Assembly (NCBI GenBank): GCA_963693085.1
Contig: OY856413.1
Location: forward strand, 537,496,879 to 537,560,878
Length of the DNA: 64,000 nucleotides
Direction of reading: 5' to 3'
From: Alisma plantago-aquatica
Taxonomy: Eukaryota > Streptophyta > Magnoliopsida > Alismatales > Alismataceae
Below the pieces are notes generated by a model that ran no database searches, had not been told where the DNA came from, and was given only the letters and a program-made list of their open reading frames with translations. Shown here one piece after another: positions 12,790-24,707 of the stretch (positions are counted from its first letter, which is position 1; each line of letters begins with the position of its first letter). Position numbers and translations under genes: made by a program.

Positions 12790-13984
12790 CTATTTATTCC
12801 AAAATTGTTGCCACCACTTCCCCCTTGGTTTCTTGCATGCAATTTCATCTCTATATCCACCGAGATCCCTTCCATTATCCATGAATTAAGGGAAAATAAA
12901 TTAAGCACCTTAACCCTTATAATAAGAGTATCCATATTTGAGTGAAAATTCTTTTTCTTATTATAATGGTGAGTGGGATTTCACCTCCTTAGGATATACT
13001 CATGCCTTTGCAAGGCTTTAAACTCATCCACACACATCTGAATACAATAATTTTAATTTTGGTTGAAGGCCCTTTAATTAATACATTCATTTTTGCCCTA
13101 AATTAAATTAGAGTTTCACTTAGGATTAAATCTTGATTATTTTAATATCAAGATTCTCTTTCCTCCAACTTAATTCAAATGAGACGCCCCTCTAATTTTA
13201 TTTGCTCTATATGATGCCAAGAAACATTAGGGACCTTACTGAAGTGGTAATTTGCATATTGAACCCTGGGTTTTGGGTAAATTGCACATTACACCAAAAC
13301 TAGGTTTTAATGCACAAGGATTGCTTTACAAGCTTAATCTTAGTGCCCAAGCTTGTGAAAACCATATCACTAAATCATATTCATTATTATGATGTATAAA
13401 AATCAGAGGAACATCTTATCATGCAACATTTGCAATTTAACCCTTCAACTTGGGTAATTTGCACTTTAGTCCAAAATAAGCAAACATTGCTCAATCAGGA
13501 CCAAAATTGAAACATAAGTTTTTCATGAGCCCTAATTACTTTTCCCAAGATAAGATTAAGAATTTACTCAACCTTATTAGGCAAAACATCTAGGGTTAAC
13601 ACATAACCCAGGTCAGGGATGTTACAAATTATAAACCCCTAACAAGGATTTTGTCCCCGAAATCCCAGGAAAAGGAGGGATAGATTTATTCAGTTATCAT
13701 ACCCTCAAGTCTCCATATAAAATCTTAATATCATGGAGATATCATGGATTTTGTAATCCACACAAAGTTCCTTTCATTAATTCAACCTTATCAATGTTTA
13801 TTGTCTATGCAAAGCATAAACCCCTAACATATGATGTCCATATTATTGAAAGGAAGAAGCATAAAAGAGCGTACATCTATCATCACCTAAGAATATTTAT
13901 CAAAGGGAAAAACATATATATCCAACAGAGATAATTTACTCAGCAATCCTTTATTCATTTAGGAAAGTTCACTTAGCAAACTCT

Positions 13985-14575
13985 ACGTAATTGGGAATGT
14001 TCACATAGCTTTTCTCTATTAGTTGGGGATGTCCACATAGCTCTCCCCTATTAGTTGGAAATGTCCACATAGCTCTTCCCTATTAGTTGGGAATGTCCAC
14101 ATAGCTTTTCCCTTTAAGTTGGGGATGTCCACATAGCTCTCCCCTATTACTTGGGAATGTCCACATAGCTTTTCCCTTTAAGTTGGGGATGTCCACATAG
14201 CTCTCCCCAATTAGTTGGGAATGTCCACATATCTTTTCCCTTTAAGTTGGGGATGTACACATAGCTCTCCCCTATTAGTTGGGAATGTCCACATAGCTTT
14301 TCCCTTTAAGTTGGGGATGTCCACATATCTCTCCCCTATTAGTTGGGAATGTCCACATAGCTTTTCCCTTTAAGTTGGGGATGTCCACATAGCTCTCCCC
14401 TATTAGTTGGGAATGTCCACATAGATTTTCCCTTTAAGTTGGGGATGTCCACATAGCTCTCCCCTATTAGTTGGGAATGTCCACATAGCTTTTCCCTTTA
14501 AGTTGGGGATATCCACATAGCTCTCCCCTATTAGTTGGGAATGTCTACAAAGCTTTTCCCTTTAAGTTTCTTTAT
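13985..14575. repeat. 63-bp tandem repeat, about nine copies
   Basis: The unit alternates two half-units: GTCCACATAGCTTTTCCC plus TTTAAGTTGGG, then GATGTCCACATAGCTCTCCCC plus TATTAGTTGGGAAT. Copies at about 14105, 14168, 14231, 14295, 14358, 14421 and 14484 are nearly identical with point changes only. The half-unit similarity suggests an ancestral unit of about 31 bp that doubled and was then amplified. Confidence 0.9.
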
Positions 14576-15680
14576 ACTCTCTAGATTGTTTCAAAATGAC
14601 TACTTGATCAGAGTAATCAGAAAGATAACAATCTAAGAGTTCCATACTTGCCTTATCTTCAATAACCATATACCTGGACAGGGTATACAAGTATTGAAAT
14701 TAGGTAGTATGCACTTTATTTACTATTATATTCCTCACTTTTCATACCATTATACACACAGGATTTTCCATTCCTAGATTTCCTCCAAGCATCATTTCTA
14801 AATCTCATCTTTCAACACACAGATAAGGGAGATTATAAAACATTTTAAGGAACACTGAGTAGGATATAAGTTCTCATCTTCCTTGTGTCCTTATAGGACT
14901 TGTTAAAGGAATTAAAAAACAATTATTTTCATATTTTTAACACATAGAATCATAATATGAAGTATCAGATTGAATATATTTCATTTAAGTATTACCCTTC
15001 AAGGTCACTTATCACATTGTTTTCAACACATAGTGTCCATTTATCTCATGTTGCTGCTTTTACCTTTACTTAGTGGCTACTGCCCTGGTGCACTAGGAAT
15101 TTATTGCACTGGTGACACCAAAAACTTTGTCTTTTCAGAATATCTAGGCAATTGTCTCTAGAATTATAGAGATCTTACCTTAATTCATAGCTTATGGCCC
15201 CTCCTTGGGCACTACCATCACAGATGTACTGTTTGTCCAGACTTATGGAAGAGTCTACTTTCTCACCATATATTAATCTTTCCCACATTTCCACTGTTCC
15301 AACATGACCATGTCACTCAGGAATCCTTTCAAAGTCCAGAGTTTATGCATTAAAGACTGGTAACTTAGGTTGTAATACTAGTATTGAGTCTTCTATATGC
15401 ATTACTGTTGTCCTATCCTGCCCTTCAAGAGCATAACATAGGATTCTTTATCCTGATTAGGTCAAGGTGGGAATTCTCAGGAACTTGTTCTCCTCTTGCT
15501 TGATCCCATGCACCCTGTCCTGGTGAAACAACATTGCCCTTAGCAATGTGTTCCTCATGTTCTCCAGTCATTTTCAAATTCTTCTTCTCCTATGTGAGAA
15601 GAAGATACTATCAGATAAACTGGAAGACACTTAGAACAGACTCTACAACCTTAGTCTTATGTCTCTGTAGACTCAGCGAA

Positions 15681-15698
15681 CCTAAGGCTCTGATACCA
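15681..15698 (-). other. Primer binding site of element A (initiator Met tRNA)
   Basis: On the minus strand TGGTATCAGAGCC begins a few bases after the end of the 5' LTR. This is complementary to the 3' end of plant initiator Met tRNA, the usual primer for gypsy elements of this type. Confidence 0.88.
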
Positions 15699-15704
15699 CT
15701 TAAT

Positions 15705-18700
15705 TTTGGCATATAACTCTCAAAAACATAATTAACTAATGCGGAAGCGTTCACTAAACTGTGGATTACCAAAAATCACTAAAAATTAAAACCTTTTTTT
15801 ATCAAAGATCCATCAAAGGAAAACTTTCTCACATAGAGCCAAAGTAACATAATTACATTCTTGTTCACAGGTACATATTATGTATCATCTCCTCTTGAGA
15901 ATTACAAGCATTAACTGTCCTGTCAAGCTAAAACACAGGTAGTATAAAATCTCGAGGCACTGAGCCAAAATCTCGAAAGCACTAACTACTACTCTGAGGA
16001 CCTGAGAGTACAGAGACGACACATAGGAGTCTAGCTATACAAGGCATGACAGCCAGTGTCTCCACCTGAGACTTCACTGCTGTCCCTGTTGCTGCTGCTG
16101 CTGTCCTTCTCCTACTGAAGGATTTCTGCCTCCTCGTCCGCATCCACCTAAAAATGTGGTTCCCACGGGGGTGAGACAATTGTAAATTGCCCCAGACAGA
16201 GATATAACTCTCCACCAGAAACATTATTATTGTAGCTTAAGAAGATAAATATACACAAAGGAATTATATTTGTTTGGTAGCAGATATTTTAATGGCTAAC
16301 AGATTAGAACATTATTCTTATCAAAAGCATTATAGCTATAATTTGATAGAACAACATGTCACTTATCCTTTAAGGAAAATGAAGAACATGTATAGCATTT
16401 ATTCACTATAGAATCATTACCACAACATTAACTCTCTTCAGGCTTAGATCATATATCTAATGCCTGGCATTGTCATTGTGGAGTCATGGCCTGTAGCCAT
16501 ACTCTTTTCACAAAGTATTGGGATCATAGTCCCTCAACTTACCTGTACAATTCCATTTCTTAACAAGTTCATCATCATGATTATAGCATCTGGGTATTTG
16601 AACCCATAACTCACCATAGAACACTTGTTATCACTTATTAGGTAACTTCATACCTTCAGATCATCTGATCAAGAACATCATGATTCTTGCCACATAATGT
16701 ATTGCACATAGTACGCAAAGTTCAATGATTCTCACTACACAAAGCATATGAAGGCTTATAAAGCCTATAAAACATTTTTAATAATAAAGCATCATAGTCC
16801 ATACCTGTCTATGCTCATCTTCTCAACATATCTGCATGATTAGTAATCATGACACAATTACATATCAATATCATGCAATACGAGGGTTATCTTATTACAT
16901 TCATAACCCATTAGTCTATATTTGAACTTCACATAGGATTATCATGTATTAGAGCTTCACATAGTAATACCCTGTATTAGGGTTTACATAGCATTAACTT
17001 GTCATAGGATCTCACATAGTATTACCTTGCATTAGGGATCACATAGCATTGACTTGTATTAAAGTTTCACATAGCATTACTCTGTATCAGGGTTCACATA
17101 GAAAGGAATCAATATGAATAATCATAAGTATTCAATCATATTATTTATCCTCATCATTCATCATTAAATGAATTATCAACACATAGCTTGAGTTTCTCTC
17201 TCTTCTTTGCTAGAATATGATTACATCATAGTTTATAGGTTTGGATTAACCTTTTCATAAGGCATGTTAGCCTACATTCAATAGAGTGCATTACATTTCA
17301 ATGTAACCATTGACTTGACACATCTCATGTGTCATTCATCCAATTATCCTGGACTTATAACTCATCAAGGTATACTAGCATTGGGGTGTTGGATGTGATA
17401 TCTATCATATCTTGATGTATCACTTCCCTCAACACCTTTATCTTACTTGAGTTCATACACTTAGATTTTATTAGGGTATTCCCCATCCTAATATTTTATG
17501 CACCAATTCATCACATTTATCATGTAAAGTATTGGTCATTAGTCACTCACTTAGATTATACAACCATTGCCAATACTATGGACTCATCCTTGAGTTAGGA
17601 ACTATCAATATAAGGATATCCATTATCAACCTTTCTAGGTGTTACATTTGTCATAACATTAATCATTATTCCATTATTAGGAATAGTATCCTCCATACTT
17701 ATAATTTGAGGATTCACATAGAATATTCCATCCATTTGTGGATTTCACATAGTATTACTCTTCAATACAGTTTCATATGATCATCCTTCTATATCAAGGA
17801 TTCACCTAGTATTATGTGAAATTAGGATTTCACAACACATCACCCAGTGAAAGGACTTCACATAGAATTAGTAGCACAACCCTATATTATGGTTTCACAC
17901 ATAGCTTTGCCTTAATTAGGGTTACATACATAGATTTTATCCAATTAGGGTTTCACACATAGCATTGTTCTAATTAGGATTTCACACATAACATTGTTCT
18001 AATTAGTATATCACACATAACATTGCTCTAATTAGAGTTTCACGCATAGCATTGCTCTAATTAGAATTTAGGCTCATTGATTAGGGTGTCGTGATCTCAT
18101 TATTATGGATCAACCCTTATCACATAGTTTACTCATAATGAGAGAATTAGGGCTTAATTATATAAGCATTCATCTCTCTCATTCTCTCTCTCATCCTCTT
18201 TAGGATGTTGACTACTCCAAGATTAATCTAGGTCAATTCTTCACTTGAGTACACATAGCTAGGGTTAACCTTCACAATAATCATGGGTCTACATATTTAT
18301 TAATCACATATATAATTGACCTTTGATCATATTAGATGTCCAAATGGTATAATCAATTAAACCATCCATTATATAATGAATTCAAAGGAATTGACCAATT
18401 ACACTTTCAATTCCACAAAGTGATCAATTGGGTTAACCATTGGAATCTTCAAATGCATTAAGTATTTAAATAGGTTCACCATATTGGAACTTCAATTACA
18501 TGAGATGTCCAAATGGATTAACCATGTCGATCTTCACATAGTTGATTACTTAGACCCTCAATGATCTTAGTTCTCATACATCAATTGGTTGAAAACCATT
18601 TAAACAAGTTGTACTTGAAACCAATTGGACAAGGTAGGTATTGAAACTGTTTGCACTTTGGGTCTCCAAATAGTTTGAGATCGTTTGGTCCCAAACGGTC

Positions 18701-21633
18701 TTGAGATCGTTTGGTCCAAACCTCCTCAAAACCGCATGGACCAAAAAGTGTCTCAACCACTTCAATTGTATTAGAGTTTCCAATGTTGATCACCTCAATC
18801 AATCTTATACATGTTAGCCAATCATCAATTGAGTTAATTAGGTCAAAATTCAACTGATTTGACCCTCAATTGACCCTCAATTGATCATCAATTAAGGCTT
18901 GAATCAATTGGTTTAGGGTTTGGAATCAATAACCCTTCAACATATTTCAATGTGAGTCGAATTGATTTGAACCCATTGAACCATCATCCAATTTGGACAT
19001 GACCTGACCCCAAATGGTCTTGGGATCATTTGGATGACCTCCAAATGGTCTTGAGACCGTTTTCCCATCACATCATCAAAATCCAAGTCAACCCATTAGG
19101 GTTTGGATCATTGGATTGATCACCAAATCAGGAATTGATTACACTCCAACTTAGTATCTTTGGATCTTCAATTGCTTAACCATACTCAACCCTAGACCTC
19201 CAAACGGTCTTGGGTGACCTCCAAATGATCTTGAGACCATTTGGATGAGCTCCAAACGGTCTTGAGACCGTTTGGCTCATCCAACCATTGGATTCTAGTG
19301 AAAAATCATTAGGGTTTGAGCTATTGAGTTGATCATCAAATCAGCACTTAATTGCAAAGTGATTTGGTACCTTTGGACCTTCAATTGGTCAACCATACTT
19401 AACCCCAGACCTCCAAGTGGTCTTGGGTAGTCCCCAAACGGTTTTGAAACCGTTTGGGTGATCCCCAAACAGTTTTGAAACCGTTTGGGCTAATCCACCC
19501 AAAATCTCAAATCAACTCATTGGAATTTCAGCACAAATTTCAATTAGGGTTTGCCCAATTGATTAGCCTTAAAATCATGATTCCTTAGGAATTAATCCAT
19601 TAAATTTGATGGGTTATAAACCAACATAATTAGGAACAGGAATATCAAACGGTCAACCCTTGGTCAACCCTCTCAAATGGTTTTGAAACCGTTTGCCCAA
19701 AAAGTTAAAATACTCAAGTTGAAAATCAGCACTTAATCCAATTAGGTTTGCCTAATTGATTATCCTTCAACTCATGGTTCCTTTGGAATTAATCCATCAA
19801 ATTTGGTGGGTTATAAACCAACATTCAACTCATGGTTCCTTTGGAATTAATCCATCAAATTTGGTGGGTTATCAACCAACATAATTAGGAACGGGAATCT
19901 CAAACGGTCAACCCTTGGTCAACCCTCTCAAACAGTTTTGAGTCCATTACCCATTCGGTTTTGGACTAAATTACCCAATCGATCTTGAAGTTGAAACCCA
20001 TTCGGTTTTGAGGGGAATTATCCATTAGATCTTGGGTAAAATTACCCATGCGGTATTGAGTGAATTACCCATGCGGTCTTGGGTGTATTACCCATACGTT
20101 TTTGAGTGGATTACCCATGCGGTCTTGGAGTCCAAATACTCCAAATGGTTTTGAACTCAAAAGTGTCCATTCGGTTTTGCAACTAACTAAATCATGCAGT
20201 TTTGAAAACCGTTTTCTCATTCCCTTAGATAAGGTGTGTGCTTGTGATGATGTCATCATCATCAACATGCAAACCTTCGAAATCTACTGCCATCTTCATG
20301 GCAATTGCATCAACTAATCAAGGGTATTACAAAAAGAGCAATTTTTTTTGAGGGCACAAAAAGAGCAATTGAATCAATTGAATTGAGAAATTTAGTTCAA
20401 TAACAATGAATATGGGTTCAAGTTATAAAACCCGCCTGCAATTGAGCTCCAAAGCTCCAAGATCATGGCAACAATGGTGGACGAAGCTCTTGCAACTCCC
20501 CCTAGGATTGTCCTCAAGCTTTTGTTTGAAAAGTTTGGCTAGGGTTGAAGAGGAGATCGAAATAAGAAGAAATCAATGATTTATTTTCGATTTCCACCAT
20601 GGAATCAAGGAGAACGAAGGTCAAGGGCTTACCAACAGGTTGGGGGTCGTCCTACTGTTCCTCCACAGCTCCTTGGTCGTTTTCCAAATAAGGGGAAAGA
20701 AAGAAATCCGAAAAAGCCTTTGTTTTGGCTTAAAAAGGGTACTTTTATAAGAAAATTGATGAGAGAGAAAATCTCTTATAAAAGTCTATTTATTCCAAAA
20801 TTGTTGCCACCACTTCCCCCTTGGTTTCTTGAATGCAAGGGCATCTCTATCACCCCTGAGATCCCTTCCATTATCCATTAATTAAGAGAAAAGAAATTAA
20901 GCACCTTAACCCTTATAATAAGAATATCCATATTTGAGTGGAAATTCTTTTTCTTATTATAATGGTGAGTGGGATTTCACCTCCTTAGGATATGCTCGTG
21001 CCTTTGCAAGGCTTTAAACTCATCCAAACACATCTGAATCCAACCATTTTAATTTTGGTTGAAGGCCCTTTAATTAATACATTCATTTTTGCCCTAAATT
21101 AAATTAGGGTTTCACTTAGGATTAAATCTTGATTATTTTAATATCAAGATTCTCTTTCCTCCAACTTAATTCAAATGAGGTGCCCCTCTCATTTTCTTTG
21201 CTCTATATGATGACAAGAAACATTAGGGACCTTATTGAAGTGGTAATTTGCATATTGAACCCTGGGTTTTGGGTAAATTGCACATTACACCAAAACTAGG
21301 TTTTAATGCACAAGGATTGCTTTACAAGCTTAATCTTAGTGCCCAAGCTTGTGAAAACCATATCACTACATCATATTAATTCTTATGATGTATCAACATA
21401 AAAGGAACATCTTATCATGAAACATTTGCAATTTAACCCTTCAACTTGGGTAATTTGCACTTTAGTCCAAAATAAGCAAACATTGCTTCAACATTGCTCA
21501 ATCAGGACCAAAATTGAAACATAAGTTTCTCATGAGCCCTAATTACTTTTCCCAAGATAAGATTAAGAATCTACCCAACCTTATTAGGCAAAACATCTAG
21601 GGTTAACACATAACCCAGGTCAGGGATGTTACA
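15705..21633 (-). mobile_element. 5' LTR of element A (5,929 bp)
   Basis: Near-identical in layout to 7753-13626. Notable differences are one fewer palindrome unit near 18690, a direct duplication of about 55 bp (19761-19812 and 19822-19872), and a small insertion near 20340. Its 3' terminus reads GCCAAA instead of GCCACA. The palindrome array is at 18650-20215 and the TATA hairpin at 20741-20785. Confidence 0.9.
18650..20215. repeat. Palindrome array of the 5' LTR of A, partly decayed
   Basis: Same array as 10690-12250. Compared site by site, AAACGG has become AAATGG or AAACAG at several positions (for example near 19010, 19031 and 19222), as expected from deamination of methylated CpG. Confidence 0.8.
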
Positions 21634-21638
21634 AAACG
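21634..21638. repeat. Target site duplication of element A (right copy)
   Basis: AAACG directly after the LTR start at 21633; the pair with 7748-7752 fixes the element boundaries. Confidence 0.9.
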
Positions 21639-23082
21639 GCTGTTGTTGTTGCTCAATCCTCCCCAACCGGTCGTAGACCTGCAGTTGGTTGGCGAACAAC
21701 TGACGTTCATTCTAAAAAGTCGCATGCTAATTCACATACAACCTATTGGTCATGTCCTGTATATATAAAAAGGATGCGGTATGCAGTTTCTGCGTCTCCT
21801 GAATGCCTTGCAGCATGGCATACATTCCCTGCATCGAAAAGGCATCCTCTTCTTCCTGAGAGGGCTGTGGTGGTTGAGGCTGTGAGGATGATGATGCACC
21901 TGGATAGTAGTGTTGCCACTTCCTCAGTGCCACTCATGTCAGAAGAGGAGTAACAATATCCTCTTCCTCCTCATGCTCGTTGTTGTCATCGTTGTCATTG
22001 TCCTCCTCGTCTTCTACACTGTCGGAGTCGTCGATGGCAAAAATGGGCCACCTGAAGTGCTGGGCCCCCTGAATGTTGAAGAACGGATTGGGGAGCGCAC
22101 ACTCCTGATATTTTTTGTTGACGTGGCAGTGCACATAGACCACACCATCACGAACTGTCAACAAATTAGACCGATGTAGATGATGGAGGCTGACTGAGCT
22201 CTTACTTACCAGGGGAGGCATTGAAGAAAGATCTAGTCTGAGATAGAGGGCTAGAGGAGTGATGAGTCCCCCAAAATGAATTGGGGCTCGCCTGGTGCTC
22301 CTATTCACGACCATCACACACGTTAAGAGAAACATGTCCCAGTTAAGCTTGCCCCTTTTCAGCAGATTATACAGGAAAAAGATATCAGTCTCTTGAAATT
22401 TGCTCAGCGACAGCTCACCTCGAGCAAAGAAAGTGATACAAAGCATGCGATTGAGGACCCGCACAAAAGGATGCTCAAAATCAGCAACTATGGCATTATG
22501 ATAGCTGATTGTCTTGCTTTGAGGGGCTGTCACCAGTCATGTAAACATGGCATCATAATCAACCATGTTGTCTGGCTGTCGATGCTGCTCGGGAGAGTGC
22601 CACTAGTTGTAAATTGAATTGAACTACTGCAGCGTCAGATTGCAATTTCTGTTGAAAATCTGGAAAGACACTCATCCTTTAATCCATTCCCTATCGGTGG
22701 CATTGAGGTCGTTTGGCATGACGCAAATATCTAGTGACACCATAAACTCTACCACCAGTTCTTTGTAGGTTGGCCATTCGCCGAAAAAGGGGTGGCCCTC
22801 CACATGATGGGTGACCACATCATCGATCCTACCCGTCCTCCCCTCTTGGCCATGGAGGACATACATAAAGTTATCCTCAAAGCTGAGATCTCGGATCATG
22901 CGCCGTTCGCAATATCGAGTCGGCTCGATAGTCCTCTTCATAAGCTTCTCATAAACTTTTTCCACATCCACAGATGAATGTGCAAGTCGGGGACGAGGGA
23001 TGGAGCCTGGCTGTAGTTGAATGAAAGTCTCAATATCCATCGGTACAGTGCTCGAAGACGACGAAGCATCGTTCCTCACCAT
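21634..23082 (-). pseudogene. Element B ORF3 (Athila-type env-position / plant transposon protein), N-terminal and middle part
   Basis: I start at the ATG at 23082 (MVRNDASSSSSTV). The protein has a Ser-rich N-terminus, a globular part with FEDNFMYVLHG and WPTYKELVVEFMVSLDI, then HPFVRVLNRMLCITFFARGE and LSLSKFQETDIFFLYNLL. This resembles the retrotransposon-encoded putative plant transposon proteins of Athila elements. A very acidic tract (DSDSVEDEEDNDNDDN) and a Gln/Pro-rich tail follow. In-frame stops occur at 22672 (TGA), about 22625 (TAG), 21934 (TGA) and twice near 21710-21730. Function is unknown; it is sometimes called env-like from its position. Element A splits it. Confidence 0.7.
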
Positions 23083-23273
23083 GATGATTAGAAAGGGGTA
23101 GTGAGCAAGAGAGCTCAGTGAAGATCTGGAGAAGAAGCTCTCTGCTGTCGAAGAAGAACTCAAAGACGATCGTCCGCTTGCTTGGTGCAGGCCCTTGATT
23201 ACTCACAAGTGCTCTACCTCAATCAGGAGGAGAGAAGATCTAAAGGTGTGAAGAATAAATGAACTCAACCCCT

Positions 23274-23283
23274 CCTTATATAG
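23274..23283 (-). promoter_or_regulatory. TATA box upstream of B ORF3
   Basis: CTATATAAGG on the minus strand, about 190 nt before the ORF3 ATG, followed by a pyrimidine-rich leader with TTCTTCACACC and CTTCTCTCCTCC. It lies just downstream of the internal palindrome cluster and could drive a separate ORF3 transcript. Confidence 0.5.
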
Positions 23284-23299
23284 ATGAGCTCGATGCCAC

Positions 23300-23880
23300 T
23301 TTTGACTCATCAATACCATCGATGAGGTGTCGATGGTATCGACACTGGTAGCACGATCCATCTTCCGCTGGTATCGTCGGTCGTCGATTGATGGATGTGG
23401 GGGCCCAGATTGGTGACACGTCGATACCATCGACAGGTTTTGATAGTATCGAATTGTCCCATGGATCACCCTCCAAATTTGGCGTGCTTCATTGACGGCG
23501 TCTCACGGATTGTTGACGTGTCCCATCGATACCATTGATGAGTTGTCGATGACATCGACTTCTGTATGCATCCCTTATCCTCACGAGGTCTTGGCTCTGG
23601 TTTTGCCTGAAGTCAAGTCGATACCATCGACTATGGTGTCGATGACATCGACATTACTGAGAAGATTTCGTCTGAAAATCTCTAGAGATCTCACGAGCAT
23701 CGACCATGGGGTCGATACTATCAACTTGCTCCACAAAATTTTGTCGATCAGCCTGATGGGTGGTCAATACTATCAACGAGGCCGTCGATAGTATCAATAG
23801 AGCAAATTTTCTACAGCTGCCGCTCTGCACCCGGGTCGTTACCATCGACTCAGTGGTCGATGGTATCGACATCCACATAG
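23300..23880. repeat. Cluster of GTCGATNNNATCGAC palindromes inside element B
   Basis: Repeated words such as GTCGATGGTATCGAC, GTCGATACCATCGAC and degenerate forms occur across about 580 bp, upstream of ORF3. The same palindrome family occurs in B's own LTRs (27545-27920; 5470-5735), so an LTR-type regulatory array is present a second time inside the element. Confidence 0.8.
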
Positions 23881-23890
23881 ACCTGCACAC

Positions 23891-24038
23891 TTAGCAAACG
23901 TACCAGGGTATCATTTTTACACTAAAATGAAATTAACCAGAATGAATGAAGTAAATGGAAATGAAGTCTACCAATGGCTGGGTTGCCTCCCAAATAGCAC
24001 CCTACTTTAACGTCTTAGGCTAGACGCAATAATGCTCA
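23891..24038 (-). mobile_element. Post-pol junction sequence of element B
   Basis: On the minus strand, shortly after the protease stop, the sequence reads GACGTTAAAGTAGGGTGC and TTGGGAGGCAACCCAG. The TTGGGAGGCAACCC phrase is typical of the non-coding stretch that follows integrase in Athila/Tat elements. Its position right after protease shows that RT, RNase H and integrase are missing. Confidence 0.65.
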
Positions 24039-24704
24039 TCAAATTGGAGCATCAGGGAGTGTCCCTAAGGAATCACTCAACAATTTGAACTCAACTCTGT
24101 CTCTGCCGATCCCTAATGTCAAGGTACCTCTCCTGATAGCAGTGATAACATCAGTTGTAGCTTGAAACGACCTCCCTAGTAGCATCTCACAACTATTAAG
24201 CTGCGGCATGTCCATGACTATGAAATCTACGGGGAAGATAAATCTATTAACTTTGACAAGTACATCCTCACACACTCCATGTGGCTTCACTATAGATCCA
24301 TCCGCTAACTCAATAGACATGGCAAATTTCTTTGGTGACTTCAATCCCAACTTTTGAAACGTGGTTAACGACATAAGGTTTATGCTAGCGCCCAAATCAC
24401 ACTGTGCATGCGGAAATTGACAACCACCAATTGAGAACGGTATGTAGAAACTCCCAAGATCTTTTTTCTTCTTTGGTAGAATCCCGTGGGTTATTGATCT
24501 CACCATCTCATTCATCAAGAAAACGTCAGTGTATTTTATCCGCTTTTTCTTAGTGATGATATCCTTGATAAATCTTCCGTATGCAGGAATCTGTTCTATC
24601 ACCTCCACTAGTAGAATGTTAATGTGAGGCTTCCTAAACATCTCCAAGAACTTCTTGTAGTGCCTATGCTCTTTCTTCGGCCTCAGACTATCTGGAAAAA
24701 GCAC
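24039..24704 (-). pseudogene. Element B aspartic protease (retropepsin) region of Gag-Pro
   Basis: Frame of 221 codons. It opens with a linker (RHYKKFLEMFRKPHINILLVE, like the segment before protease in Athila polyproteins), followed by a retropepsin fold. The catalytic motif is DLGASIN (residues about 105-111), then a flap-like stretch ELADGSIVKPHG and the second-half motif EMLLGRSF. Retropepsin cuts the polyprotein during particle maturation. The catalytic Asp is intact. A TAG stop separates it from gag, and it ends PDAPI-stop where RT should begin. Confidence 0.85.
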
Positions 24705-24707
24705 ATT

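Larger units (their letters stand above)
7753..13626 (-). mobile_element. 3' LTR of element A (5,874 bp)
   Basis: Runs from TGTAACATCC (minus strand, at 13626) to GCCACA at 7753. It contains, in plus coordinates, a CAGCAG-rich stretch near 8130-8150, an array of TTAGGGTTTCACATAGCATT-like units (about 8930-10130), the CCAAACGGTCT palindrome array (10690-12250) and a TATA-containing hairpin (12745-12789). Short frames such as the 81-codon one at 8028-8273 recur in the other LTR only because of the duplication. Confidence 0.9.
13627..15704 (-). mobile_element. Internal region of element A, non-coding
   Basis: About 2.1 kb between the LTRs. On the minus strand it begins with the PBS, holds a tandem repeat of 63-bp units in the middle and ends with TTTCGGGGACAAAATCC plus a short GGGG tract before the 3' LTR. 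Those end phrases resemble the pol-end and PPT region of autonomous gypsy elements. No frame encodes a recognisable Gag or Pol domain; the longest, near 14970-15161 and 15534-15716, are unrecognised. Confidence 0.85.
7753..21633 (-). mobile_element. Complete family A LTR retrotransposon, non-autonomous (LARD-like), 13.9 kb
   Basis: Two direct repeats of about 5.9 kb (7753-13626 and 15705-21633) bracket a 2.1-kb internal region. On the minus strand the LTR starts TGTAACATCCCTGACCTGGG, typical of Ty3/gypsy plant LTRs. The 5' LTR is followed by a tRNA-Met PBS, and the 3' LTR is preceded by TTTCGGGGAC and a short purine tract. AAACG is duplicated on both sides. No gag or pol is present, so it would depend on an autonomous gypsy partner. 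It is inserted in the third ORF of element B. Both LTRs are full length, with scattered differences and small indels. Confidence 0.92.

Noticed and set aside
13985..14575. CRISPR-like regular repeats
   Set aside because: Tandem units without unique spacers, in a plant retrotransposon.
21910..22179. 89-codon plus-strand hydrophobic frame (membrane-like)
   Set aside because: Antisense shadow of the acidic tract of B ORF3; GAT/GAG codons read backwards give Val/Leu/Ile.
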